DNA from: Enterococcus rotai
Lineage (GTDB): Bacteria; Bacillota; Bacilli; Lactobacillales; Enterococcaceae
Direction of reading: 5' to 3'
Assembly (NCBI RefSeq): GCF_001465345.1
Contig: NZ_CP013655.1
Location: 1,501,349-1,565,348 of the forward strand
Length of the DNA stretch: 64,000 bases
The notes below the pieces were generated by a model. That model saw only the letters and a program-made list of their open reading frames with translations. It was not told the origin of the DNA and did not search any database. A program made the translations under genes and the position numbers. Below, one piece after another: positions 8,943 through 16,492 of this stretch. The first letter of the stretch is position 1, and each line of letters starts with the position of its first letter.

Positions 8943-9806
8943 ATGCACATTTTATGGAATGATCAAATTGTTGAACGTGAAGCAGTAAAAATCGATATAG
9001 AAGATCGTGGTTATCAGTACGGTGACGGACTCTATGAAGTCGTTCGTGTCTATAATGGGCATTTGTACATGATGGAAGAGCATTTAAATCGTTTATGGGA
9101 CGGTGCTGAAAAAATTAGAATGCAGTTGCCGTTTACAAAAGAAGAATTGACAATTAATTTAAAGAAATTAGTTGAAATTGAAGGAATCAAAGAAGGCAAG
9201 TTGTACTTTCAAGTAACACGAGGCATTGATGCACCAAGAAATCATGCGCTGCCAGATCCAGAAAAAGTTAAAGGTGTCTTAACGGCTAATATTAGAGCGT
9301 ATGAGCGTCCTTTACAAAAAATGGAAGAAGGGATTACCGTTGCGGTTGTGCCAGATACCCGCTGGCTACATTGTGATATCAAGTCATTGAGCTTATTAGG
9401 TAATGTGTTGTCATTAGATGATGCCCGCCGCCAAGGTTTTGATGATGCAGTGCTAGTTCGCGATGATAAAGTAACAGAAGCTTCAGCAGCCAATTTCTGG
9501 GTAGTCAAAGACGGAACGGTATATACTCATCCTGACGGTAACTTGATTCTACCCGGAATTACGAAGAAAAAAATTCTAGAGTTAGCGAGAGAGTTAAACA
9601 TTCCCGTAAAAGAAGAAGCTGTGTATGAAGAAGAACTATTTACAGCAGACGAATGTTTTGTGTCAGGATCATTGACGGAAATTGTTCCAGTAGTAAAAGT
9701 AAATGATCATATTATTGGAACAGGAAAACCTGGTAAAGTAACAAAACAGCTCTTAGAAGCCTATATTGCTAGTGTTGATGCAACATGTGGAACAGTTGGG
9801 GAATAA
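8943..9806 (+). CDS. dat: D-amino-acid transaminase
   Basis: PLP-dependent fold-type IV aminotransferase converting pyruvate and D-amino acids into D-alanine or D-glutamate for peptidoglycan. There are two adjacent ATGs at 8940 and 8943; the second is preferred because GGAGG at 8931-8935 is then 7 bp away, while the first overlaps the ecsB stop. Catalytic Lys is at residue 147 (DIKSLSL), the phosphate-binding part includes GFDDAVLV and EASAAN, and the C-terminal GSLTEIVPV is typical of the D-specific family. The length (287) is normal. It is translated in series with ecsAB. Confidence 0.92.
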   Translation: MHILWNDQIVEREAVKIDIEDRGYQYGDGLYEVVRVYNGHLYMMEEHLNRLWDGAEKIRMQLPFTKEELTINLKKLVEIEGIKEGKLYFQVTRGIDAPRNHALPDPEKVKGVLTANIRAYERPLQKMEEGITVAVVPDTRWLHCDIKSLSLLGNVLSLDDARRQGFDDAVLVRDDKVTEASAANFWVVKDGTVYTHPDGNLILPGITKKKILELARELNIPVKEEAVYEEELFTADECFVSGSLTEIVPVVKVNDHIIGTGKPGKVTKQLLEAYIASVDATCGTVGE

Positions 9807-9835
9807 AGTTGCTGACAAAAGAACAAGAGAGATGC

Positions 9836-9864
9836 TTGACGAAGTACGCTATGGAAGCTAAAAT
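9836..9864 (+). promoter_or_regulatory. Sigma-A promoter of ccrZ
   Basis: TTGACG at 9836-9841, a 17-bp spacer and TAAAAT at 9859-9864. Transcription would start about 45 bp before the ccrZ ATG. Confidence 0.75.
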
Positions 9865-9916
9865 GATACTTACTGTAAATAATTATTAGAAGTTGTTAGG
9901 ATAGGAGATAATTTCC

Positions 9917-10696
9917 ATGGCATTTCAGTTGGATAAGGAATGGCGCTTGCAGCCAATAAAAGGCGCAACTGGCCAAACTTTCATGGGTATACGTGCGACT
10001 GAAAGAGTATTTATTAAACGAAATACTTCTCCTCTTTTGGCTGCATTGTCTAAAGAAGGAATTGCCCCTAAGCTAGTTTGGACCAAACGAACAGTAACAG
10101 GCGATATTTTAACAGCACAAGAATGGCTAGATGGTCAAGTCCTTAAAGCCCAAGAAATCGGTCAAAGAAATGACGTTGTGGATGTCCTTTATCATTTGCA
10201 CCATTCACATATGCTAAAAAGCATGCTAGGGAAAATCGGCGGTCAGATCCAGACACCTGCAATGATGCTTCAAGCATATGGCGAAAGATTGCCTAAAGAA
10301 CTTCAAAATAATTCGTATCTTGCTAGAGTCTATCACTATCTGCAAGAAAATATACCAAATTATTCTATTCATAATTATATGGTCGTCCATGGTGATGTGA
10401 ACCATCGAAATTGGATCGTATCGAATAATTATTTGTATTTAGTTGATTGGGATTCAGTAATGATTGCTGATCCAGCTTTAGATTTAGGTATGCTTTTAGG
10501 TCATTACGTTCCGCGGGCAAGCTGGAATAAATGGCTATTAGCTTATGGTATGCGTCCGAGCGAAGAAGCGTTAACGCGAATCAAGTGGTATGCGCTATTT
10601 AATTTCCTGCAAGAGATTCTTAGACATCACCAATCAGGAGAAAAACGGGAAATGAATGCTGAAATTTTGAAGCTAAAACGAGCGTTTGGGTATTAA
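9917..10696 (+). CDS. ccrZ: CcrZ/YtmP-like phosphotransferase, cell-cycle regulator
   Basis: This 259-residue protein has the aminoglycoside phosphotransferase/choline kinase fold. The Brenner motif is VVHGDVNHRNWIV (near residues 156-168), followed by the metal-binding YLVDWDS. The adjacent trmB matches the ytmP-trmB pair of Bacillus and the ccrZ-trmB pair of Streptococcus pneumoniae, where CcrZ binds FtsZ and links septum position to DnaA-driven replication initiation. Assignment of that role here is by homology and synteny. The ATG at 9917 has AGGAG 9 bp upstream. Kinase residues look intact; the substrate is unknown, and antibiotic resistance is not implied. Confidence 0.88.
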   Translation: MAFQLDKEWRLQPIKGATGQTFMGIRATERVFIKRNTSPLLAALSKEGIAPKLVWTKRTVTGDILTAQEWLDGQVLKAQEIGQRNDVVDVLYHLHHSHMLKSMLGKIGGQIQTPAMMLQAYGERLPKELQNNSYLARVYHYLQENIPNYSIHNYMVVHGDVNHRNWIVSNNYLYLVDWDSVMIADPALDLGMLLGHYVPRASWNKWLLAYGMRPSEEALTRIKWYALFNFLQEILRHHQSGEKREMNAEILKLKRAFGY

Positions 10697-10748
10697 TAAA
10701 CGATGAAAAGAGGATGACCTTTTATTTTCATCATTTACTTGAATAGAT

Positions 10749-10789
10749 AGAGGGCAGCACAAAGCGATTATCGTTTTGTTCTACCCTCT
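10749..10789. repeat. 20-bp near-perfect dyad between ccrZ and trmB
   Basis: Arms 10749-10768 and 10770-10789 pair over 20 positions with two mismatches and one G-T pair (outer stem AGAGGG/CCCTCT, inner ACAAAGCGAT/ATCGTTTTGT). No T run follows, so it is not a classical terminator. It lies 35 bp before trmB. It could be an attenuator, an mRNA processing hairpin or a protein site. Confidence 0.6.
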
Positions 10790-10823
10790 TAAAATTTGTT
10801 ATTAAAGAAAGGAAACACAAAAC

Positions 10824-11480
10824 ATGCGAATGAGAAAAAGACATGGAGCGGCTGAACTTTTAGCGAGTCATCCTGAACTAGTGGTTGATGAGCCAGCCAA
10901 ATGGCAAGGTCGTTGGACAGAACGTTTTGGGAATGATCACCCTATTCATATTGAAATCGGTTCAGGTAAGGGACAATTTGTGGTAGGAATGGCAAAAGCA
11001 CATCCAGAAATCAATTATATTGGGATCGATATGCAACTCAGTGTTCTTTCGATCGCTTTAGAAAAAGCGTTGGAAGAAGAATTACCAAATTTACAGTTAC
11101 TTCATGTTAACGGGGAAGAATTAACACAATACTTTGCTGAAAATGAAGTGGATCAAATTTATTTAAACTTTTCGGATCCTTGGCCAAAAACACGTCATGA
11201 AAAACGCCGTCTAACGTTTAAAACATTTTTAGCAACAGACGAAACCATTCTAAAACCAAATGGCGAAATTCATTTTAAAACGGATAACCGTGGACTATTT
11301 GAGTATTCACTGAGTAGTTTTTCAAAATATGGCATGATTCTAGAACAAGTTTGGCTTGATTTGCATGCAAGCGACTACGGAGGAAATATCATGACTGAAT
11401 ACGAAGCAAAGTTTTCAGCCAAAGGTCAGCCGATTTATCGTGTGGAAGCAAGATTTCAAGCTGAAAAAACAACGAAATGA
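10824..11480 (+). CDS. trmB: tRNA (guanine-N7)-methyltransferase TrmB
   Basis: SAM-dependent enzyme making m7G46 in the tRNA variable loop. The 218-residue product shows the SAM-binding loop [10 protein letters not shown] (residues 43-52), the Asp of motif II in GIDMQLSV, and the family signature FSDPWPK(T)RHEKRRL near residues 121-133. The length is typical. An AAAGGAAA site precedes the ATG. It follows ccrZ, as in other Lactobacillales and Bacilli, but a strong dyad separates the two genes, so expression may be uncoupled. A terminator follows. Confidence 0.96.
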   Translation: MRMRKRHGAAELLASHPELVVDEPAKWQGRWTERFGNDHPIHIEIGSGKGQFVVGMAKAHPEINYIGIDMQLSVLSIALEKALEEELPNLQLLHVNGEELTQYFAENEVDQIYLNFSDPWPKTRHEKRRLTFKTFLATDETILKPNGEIHFKTDNRGLFEYSLSSFSKYGMILEQVWLDLHASDYGGNIMTEYEAKFSAKGQPIYRVEARFQAEKTTK

Positions 11481-11495
11481 TTTTTTGTTTTATTG

Positions 11496-11553
11496 AAAAA
11501 ATAGAGCGTCTATCCTTGGCATTGCCTTGTTAGAATGGGTGCTTTATTTTTTT
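11496..11553 (+). terminator. Terminator after trmB
   Basis: AAATAGAGC pairs with GCTTTATTT (one G-T), followed by a long T run. The loop is large (about 30 nt) with minor inner pairing. Confidence 0.6.
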
Positions 11554-11666
11554 GTTTATATAAGGAAGGTACTTACATTTTAAAAACAAATTTTGAAGAG
11601 AAATTTGAAGAAAAACCGCGAGTAGAGCATAGAGGAAACAATAGGAGAAAGAAAGCCAGACTGGTA

Positions 11667-11723
11667 TAAAAAGAACAGCTGTAGCAGCACATCGTGTAAT
11701 GTGTCCCTACAACTGTTCTTTTA
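11667..11723. terminator. Terminator of the PepSY-like membrane gene
   Basis: AAAAAGAACAG-C-TGTAG faces CTACA-A-CTGTTCTTTT, a 14-16 bp stem with A and T flanks on either side. It ends 4 bp from the stop of the minus-strand gene and could also stop trmB read-through. Confidence 0.8.
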
Positions 11724-11726
11724 ACT

Positions 11727-12068
11727 TTAATCTTTGATCCGTTTTACGTCAATCACAGTTCCAGTAAAGGCATCTGCAGTAAATTCATACTGAACCATAA
11801 CGCCGTCTTCCAAACGTGAAATCCCGCCATTGTAAGTTTTTGAGTGGACTGCAAATTTTCGTAAAGGTTTTTTCTCAAATTCAATCCATGACCCTTCGAT
11901 CGGACCTTCTTTTAAAAAGGCGTCTTTCACATTTTCTAAAACTAAATCAGCATCGACTGTTCGTTTCTTCTGATACCATAAAGTTGAAGCGATTCCGCTC
12001 ACTATGCCTAGACTCACGCCGATTGCCAAGCCACTTTTAAAATAGCTTAATTCATTTTCTTCATTCAT
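11727..12068 (-). CDS. Small membrane protein with PepSY-like domain
   Basis: This 113-residue protein has one N-terminal transmembrane segment (about residues 11-31, SGLAIGVSLGIVSGIASTLW) followed by a soluble part resembling a single PepSY repeat: a helix (ADLVLENVKDAFLKEG), a strand with basic residues (KKPLRKFAVHSKTYNGG) and a final hairpin ending in TGTVIDVKRIKD. PepSY domains often inhibit peptidases, and this gene is divergent from pepA, so a link with peptide turnover is possible but only inferred. The ATG at 12068 has an AGGTTATTCCCC-type upstream region with a usable GGAGG on the coding strand. Confidence 0.7.
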   Translation of the reverse strand: MNEENELSYFKSGLAIGVSLGIVSGIASTLWYQKKRTVDADLVLENVKDAFLKEGPIEGSWIEFEKKPLRKFAVHSKTYNGGISRLEDGVMVQYEFTADAFTGTVIDVKRIKD

Positions 12069-12166
12069 GGGGAATAACCTCCGCGTATTTTCAAATGTTC
12101 GCCAAATTTTTTTAGCTTTAGCTCTATTCTAACACATTGTATGAAAATATCGAAAAACAAAAAACG

Positions 12167-12195
12167 TGGGCAATTGAAAAAATTTGCGTTATAAT
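12167..12195 (+). promoter_or_regulatory. Probable promoter of pepA
   Basis: TGGGCA (12167-12172), 17-bp spacer, perfect TATAAT (12190-12195). The transcript would begin near 12202, only about 11 nt before the Shine-Dalgarno sequence at 12213. Confidence 0.55.
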
Positions 12196-12212
12196 GAATG
12201 TGAAATCATATG

Positions 12213-12319
12213 AAAGGAGTATCTGCCGTTTTTGTTTAAAAATCATGTTATTTTTTACAAAAAAGAACGGTTGAACCTGAAGAAAGTCGTAAACAGGCGA
12301 ACTGGCAGATAATACAACA
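12213..12319 (+). promoter_or_regulatory. Structured pepA leader separating Shine-Dalgarno from start codon
   Basis: AAAGGAG is at 12213-12219. The next 92 nt (12220-12311) begin with TATCTGCC and end with its exact inverted repeat GGCAGATA. After the second arm 8 nt (ATACAACA) remain before the pepA ATG, and no ribosome-binding sequence lies there. Two inner hairpins can be drawn: TTTGT..AAAAAT with ATTTTT..ACAAA (12231-12265 region), and CCTG with CAGG (12276-12297 region), giving a three-way junction. Folding would bring the Shine-Dalgarno sequence to 8 nt from the ATG. A competing reading is a 26-codon TTG-started leader ORF at 12232-12312 rich in Lys and Arg, ending 7 nt before pepA. Confidence 0.6.
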
Positions 12320-13396
12320 ATGGAAGAAAAAACTTTTCAACGCATCAAAGAACTAACAGAACTACAAGGAACAAGCGGATTTGAAGATGATATTCGTGCG
12401 TATATGAAAAAAAATATGGCACCATTAGTAGACGAGATTCAATATGATGGTTTAGGTGGGATTTTTGGTCTAAAAAGAGCAAAAGAACAAGATGCGCCAC
12501 GCGTTATGGTTGCCTCTCACATGGACGAAGTTGGTTTTATGTTGACACAGATCAAAGACAATGGATTATTCCAAGTGGTTCCTTTAGGTGGTTGGAATCC
12601 CTATGTCGTCTCAGCACAACGTTTTACATTAAAAACAAGTAAAGGCAATTATCCATGTATTTCTTCTTCAGTTCCGCCACACTTATTACGTGGAACAGGC
12701 GGTCAAAAACAACTAGAAGTAACGGATGTGTTATTTGATGCAGGTTTTGAATCAAAAGAAGAAGCGGAAAGTTTTGGCGTTCGCCCAGGTGATTCAATCG
12801 TTCCACAAACAGAAACGATCAAAACAGCCAATGGTAAAAATATCATCAGTAAATCATGGGATAATCGCTATGGTTGTACATTAGTTTTAGAAGCATTAGA
12901 AGCTTTGCAAAACGAACAATTAGGCCATACATTAATTGCGGGTGCTAATGTTCAAGAAGAAGTTGGCTTACGTGGTTCTAAACCTTCTGTTCATAAATTT
13001 AATCCTGATCTATTCTTTGCAGTGGATTGTTCAGCAGCCGATGATATCCAAACGAAAAAAGGCACATATGGTCATTTAGGTGAAGGAACATTATTACGTA
13101 TTTACGATCCAGGAATGATCACATTACCTCGTGTACGTGAATACTTATTAGATACAGCAGCAACTCACAATATTCCTTACCAATATTTTGTTTCTAAAGG
13201 TGGAACGGATGCAGGTGCTGCCCATACAACAAATAATGGTGTACCAAGTACTGTGATCGGTGTTTGCGGACGTTATATCCATACACACCAAACGATGTTT
13301 AACATCAAAGACTTTGAAGCAGCTCGTGAAATGTTGATTCAAGTCCTAAAAGGATTGGATAAAACAACGGTTAACACAATCATTTACGGAAAGTAG
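12320..13396 (+). CDS. pepA: Glutamyl aminopeptidase PepA (M42 family)
   Basis: Dinuclear metal aminopeptidase that removes N-terminal Glu/Asp from peptides in the cytoplasm. The 358-residue length matches lactococcal PepA. Metal ligands and catalytic acids are visible as SHMDEVGFM (near residue 69), SWDNRYGC, NVQEEVGLRG (catalytic Glu-Glu), AVDCSAADD and the late GRYIHTHQT. The ATG at 12320 is fixed by alignment with the family start (KELTELQGTSGFE); an in-frame TAA at 12290 rules out a much longer form. Oddly, no Shine-Dalgarno sequence lies next to the ATG (see the leader entry). A thioredoxin gene follows 10 bp downstream. Confidence 0.95.
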   Translation: MEEKTFQRIKELTELQGTSGFEDDIRAYMKKNMAPLVDEIQYDGLGGIFGLKRAKEQDAPRVMVASHMDEVGFMLTQIKDNGLFQVVPLGGWNPYVVSAQRFTLKTSKGNYPCISSSVPPHLLRGTGGQKQLEVTDVLFDAGFESKEEAESFGVRPGDSIVPQTETIKTANGKNIISKSWDNRYGCTLVLEALEALQNEQLGHTLIAGANVQEEVGLRGSKPSVHKFNPDLFFAVDCSAADDIQTKKGTYGHLGEGTLLRIYDPGMITLPRVREYLLDTAATHNIPYQYFVSKGGTDAGAAHTTNNGVPSTVIGVCGRYIHTHQTMFNIKDFEAAREMLIQVLKGLDKTTVNTIIYGK

Positions 13397-13406
13397 AGGA
13401 TAGTTT

Positions 13407-13721
13407 ATGATTATTCCAACTTCTTATGAAGAACTAGCAAGCTATGTAAAACAAGATAAAAATGTTTTTTTCTTCACTGCAGATTGGTGTGGCGACTGCC
13501 GTTTTATCAAACCGGTGATGCCTGAAATCGAAGCAGAATTTCCAAAATTTCGTTTTGTTGAAGTAGACCGTGATAAATTTATGGACCTTGCTTCTGAATG
13601 GAATATTTTTGGTATTCCGAGTTTTGTAGTCACAGATCAAGGCAAAGAATTAGGTCGCTTGGTCAATAAAGAGCGTAAAACAAAAGAAGAAATTTCGACA
13701 TTTTTAAACAGTATTAGCTGA
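13407..13721 (+). CDS. Thioredoxin family protein
   Basis: A 104-residue cytoplasmic thioredoxin-fold protein with active site WCGDC (residues 27-31) instead of the classical WCGPC. The cis-Pro loop is FGIPSFVV. The Asp in the active site is typical of the YtpP/thioredoxin-like subgroup of Firmicutes, which reduces disulfides with a different redox potential. It starts 10 bp after pepA with a GAGGATAG site, so the two are co-transcribed; pepA-thioredoxin pairs are common in Lactobacillales. Confidence 0.88.
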   Translation: MIIPTSYEELASYVKQDKNVFFFTADWCGDCRFIKPVMPEIEAEFPKFRFVEVDRDKFMDLASEWNIFGIPSFVVTDQGKELGRLVNKERKTKEEISTFLNSIS

Positions 13722-13784
13722 AAATAAGACAATACTAGCAAACTGATTCAAGAGAGAAAATAAAACAATCGGGAGATGAGTACT

Positions 13785-14246
13785 GTGTTAACACAAACCT
13801 ATAAAAATATTTTAGTTGGTGTAGATGGCAGTGATCAAGCAAATTTAGCTTACGAACAAGCGATTGAAGTAGCTAAAAGAAATAATGGACGTGTAATCGT
13901 CGCCCATATTATAGAAAATAAAGCCTACGCAATGATGGGTTATTCTTCTTTAAATGATAGTTTATTAGATCAAGAAACAGAAAATGCTAAAGAATTACTT
14001 GATGATTGCAAAGAATATGCAAAAAGCGTAGATTTTACGCAGGTCGAAACAGTTGTAACTTATGGTTCGGCAAAAGACGTGATGTGCCAAGATTTACCTA
14101 AGAAATATGAAGTTGATTTGATCATGGTAGGTCAGTCAGGATTAAATGCCGTAGAGCGCTTAATGATTGGTAGTGTCAGCAGCTACATCATACGTCATGC
14201 ACCGTGTGATGTTTTGATCGTTCATCCTGAGCTAAATGAAAAATAG
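13785..14246 (+). CDS. Universal stress protein UspA family
   Basis: A 153-residue single-domain Usp. The GTG at 13785 is preferred because GGGAG (13771-13775) is then 9 bp away; the ATG at 13776 would touch the Shine-Dalgarno sequence and add three residues. It has NILVGVDGSDQA at the N-terminus and the ATP-binding signature GQSG(x)9GSVSSYIIRHAPCDVLIV at the end (G-2x-G-9x-G-S pattern). Such proteins bind ATP and support stress survival. It is a single gene with its own terminator. Confidence 0.88.
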   Translation: MLTQTYKNILVGVDGSDQANLAYEQAIEVAKRNNGRVIVAHIIENKAYAMMGYSSLNDSLLDQETENAKELLDDCKEYAKSVDFTQVETVVTYGSAKDVMCQDLPKKYEVDLIMVGQSGLNAVERLMIGSVSSYIIRHAPCDVLIVHPELNEK

Positions 14247-14256
14247 ATGACGCATG

Positions 14257-14303
14257 TAAAATAGGTGAAGCAAGGCGTAACCGTTTTGTTTCACCTATTT
14301 TTT
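14257..14303 (+). terminator. Terminator after the universal stress gene
   Basis: AAAATAGGTGAA faces TTCACCTATTTT with an inner GC pair set, then six T. Confidence 0.85.
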
Positions 14304-14440
14304 CTGGATAAAGCGAGTATAAGAAAAAATGTCATGCAGTGGATCTGTTTTTTTGTTAAGATAGGACAGGAGATATCGTGCATGGAAAGGTTTTTACGCA
14401 AGTATCTTGGAAAATGAGAAAAATGGAGTGAGGAAAAGAA

Positions 14441-15058
14441 ATGATTTTTGCTTATAATAAGGAACATGTCGGCGATGTCTTGATGGTCATCGTGTCTGAT
14501 GATAAAGGGCTAGATAATCAAGTAGAACGTAAAGGAAATGTAGCACGAATAAGTGTTGTAGAAGATGATCAAACCGTTGCTTGGAATATCTTTGAAGCAT
14601 CTGCCGTTTTAGGTGATATAAAAGGCGTTGGTCAAATAGAATTAACAGATGAGCAATTGACTAAAGTGAATGAGGAACTTGCTAGAGCTGGATTTTCAGA
14701 AACATTACTTAATGAAATAGATCCAAAAATCGTTATTGGGTTTGTAAAATCTTGTAAAAAACACCCAGATTCAGATCATTTATCAATCACTCAAACAGAA
14801 GTGAATAATGGTGAAGTGCTACAAATCGTTTGTGGTGCACCAAATATCAAAGCAGGACAAAAAGTAGTTGTCGCAAAGCCAGGTGCTATGATGCCAGATG
14901 GTCTGATGATTTGGCCAGGAGTTTTACGTGGTGTAGAAAGTTTTGGCATGATTTGTTCAGCAGGTGAATTACGCTTACCTGATGCGCCAGCGAAAAAAGG
15001 AATTTTAGAATTGCCTTTTGATGCAGTAATTGGCGAAGCCTTTCCTGTTGGGAAATAA
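14441..15058 (+). CDS. ytpR: YtpR family tRNA-binding protein
   Basis: A 205-residue protein with an N-terminal DUF4479-like region (about 1-90) and a C-terminal OB-fold EMAP/tRNA-binding domain (about 95-200). The domain shows HPDSDHLSITQTEV, QIVCGAPNIKAGQKVVVAKPGAMMPDG and GVESFGMICSAGEL, the same fold found in the N-terminal part of PheT and the C-terminal part of MetG. It presumably binds tRNA; its exact role is unknown. An AGGAAAAGAA site precedes the ATG. Location near pepA-thioredoxin is conserved in Bacilli (ytpP-ytpR). Confidence 0.9.
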   Translation: MIFAYNKEHVGDVLMVIVSDDKGLDNQVERKGNVARISVVEDDQTVAWNIFEASAVLGDIKGVGQIELTDEQLTKVNEELARAGFSETLLNEIDPKIVIGFVKSCKKHPDSDHLSITQTEVNNGEVLQIVCGAPNIKAGQKVVVAKPGAMMPDGLMIWPGVLRGVESFGMICSAGELRLPDAPAKKGILELPFDAVIGEAFPVGK

Positions 15059-15085
15059 ATGTACCTAAATCTATTTATTAGTTGT

Positions 15086-15136
15086 TAGGGACTGGAAGAA
15101 AACACCATGTGTTTTCTTCCAGTCCCTATTTATTTA
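15086..15136 (+). terminator. Strong terminator after ytpR
   Basis: A perfect 19-bp stem (AGGGACTGGAAGAAAACAC and its complement) with a CAT loop, followed by ATTTATTTATT. It marks the end of the conserved core block. Confidence 0.85.
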
Positions 15137-15294
15137 TTCTAATTACACTAAATCTATCTATTAAATGAGAATAGGTTGTTATGAAAACGACTCTTTTTAA
15201 AAAGTGATACCCTTAGATTTGCAACTTATCATTTTTTTAAATAGAATTAAAGAAATAGAAGAAGTATAAAGCATTTGGAAATGGAGGAGATTTT

Positions 15295-16416
15295 ATGCAG
15301 ACTCGATTTAAGGGGATGATACTTTTTCTTTCATTCATGACGATTTTTTCTGGTTGTTCGAAACTCAATAATGAACACGATTCGGCATTATCAACAGACA
15401 TAGGGAAACAGCAAGAAGCTATGACGAATGTAACACCTGCCATTTATAAAACATACGAGCAACAGGCTGAAGCAATCATCGGATATTCAGAATTGTATAA
15501 TTTAGCTGTCGAATCCCAAGAAGGAAAAAGGGAAAATGGCATGTATGTGATACCGGGGTTACTTAGTACAACAACACTTGAAAATAATCAGATAAAAACA
15601 ATCGTTGAATGCGATTCTATGACACCACAAGGAGTCACGATGGCAGGCGATTACTTACTTATTTCTTCTTATTGTCATGAACATAAACATAATTCAGTCT
15701 TTTATGTGCTGGATAAGAATACACATCAGTATATAAAAACAGTGGTTCTTAAAGGCTATCCCCATGTTGGAGGGATCACATATGATCCGATTGCAAAAAA
15801 TGTCTGGGTTTGCGCTCGCCATAAAGATCGAGCAGAAATTGTTGCGATTCCGATGGACAGTATAGAAAACTATGAATTAAAAAATACGCTTCAACCAATC
15901 AAGTACACACAACAAGTAGAACTACCACAAGTAAAAAGAGCGTCAGTCATTACGTATTCAAATAAAAATATATATGTCGGCTATTTTGATAGTCAATCAG
16001 ATGGCAAGTTAGAACAGTACCCTTTGGATGAAAGAGGGAAAATGACAGGGCAATTGGCTTCGGAGCAAGTAATCCACACAACTATGGATATAGATAAAAG
16101 CAAAACAAATGAAACAATCGTTAAAGAGTTACAAGGGATTACGTTTGTTGAAGATAAACTAGTTGTTACTCAATCTTATGGTGCGTTCAAAAACTCTAAG
16201 TTACTACTATTTAATTATGATACAAACAAAAAAAGTTTTTTAGATAATGATATAGAGAAAGTGGTTGATATGCCGGCTCATGCAGAACAAGTGTCAGCAA
16301 GTGAAGGACAAATATATGCGATTTTTGAGTCTGCTGCTAAACCTTATCGAGAAAACGAAAAAGTATGGGTTGATCGAGTTTTAAGGATCGATACCAAAAA
16401 ATTGCTTCAAGAATAA
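15295..16416 (+). CDS. Lipoprotein with beta-propeller-like repeats, unknown function
   Basis: I do not recognise this 373-residue protein. It has a lipoprotein signal (MILFLSFMTIFSGC, lipobox FSGC with Cys at residue 20). After a linker rich in Gln and Thr, the mature part has repeating beta segments such as GVTMAGDYLLISSY, HVGGITYDPIAKNVWVCA, RASVITYSNKNIYVGYF, GITFVEDKLVVTQS and AEQVSASEGQIYAIFE, spaced about 45-50 residues apart, which suggests a five- to seven-bladed propeller similar to YncE or NHL folds. A GGAGGA site precedes the ATG. It lies 76 bp upstream of a flavoprotein on the same strand, so the two may form an operon. Confidence 0.65.
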   Translation: MQTRFKGMILFLSFMTIFSGCSKLNNEHDSALSTDIGKQQEAMTNVTPAIYKTYEQQAEAIIGYSELYNLAVESQEGKRENGMYVIPGLLSTTTLENNQIKTIVECDSMTPQGVTMAGDYLLISSYCHEHKHNSVFYVLDKNTHQYIKTVVLKGYPHVGGITYDPIAKNVWVCARHKDRAEIVAIPMDSIENYELKNTLQPIKYTQQVELPQVKRASVITYSNKNIYVGYFDSQSDGKLEQYPLDERGKMTGQLASEQVIHTTMDIDKSKTNETIVKELQGITFVEDKLVVTQSYGAFKNSKLLLFNYDTNKKSFLDNDIEKVVDMPAHAEQVSASEGQIYAIFESAAKPYRENEKVWVDRVLRIDTKKLLQE

Positions 16417-16492
16417 TAAAATCACTAAAAAGAATATTTAGTAAAGAGCGAAACATTCTAAGCTAAAATTAACTAGATGGGAAAGTGAGTGT

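Noticed and set aside
9917-10696. Aminoglycoside resistance phosphotransferase
   Set aside because: The kinase fold is shared, but synteny with trmB and the sequence type fit the chromosomal CcrZ/YtmP protein.
12232-12312. 26-codon leader ORF (TTG start) before pepA as a certain gene
   Set aside because: The start is 12 nt from the Shine-Dalgarno sequence and lies in a segment better explained by its inverted-repeat ends; retained only as an alternative.
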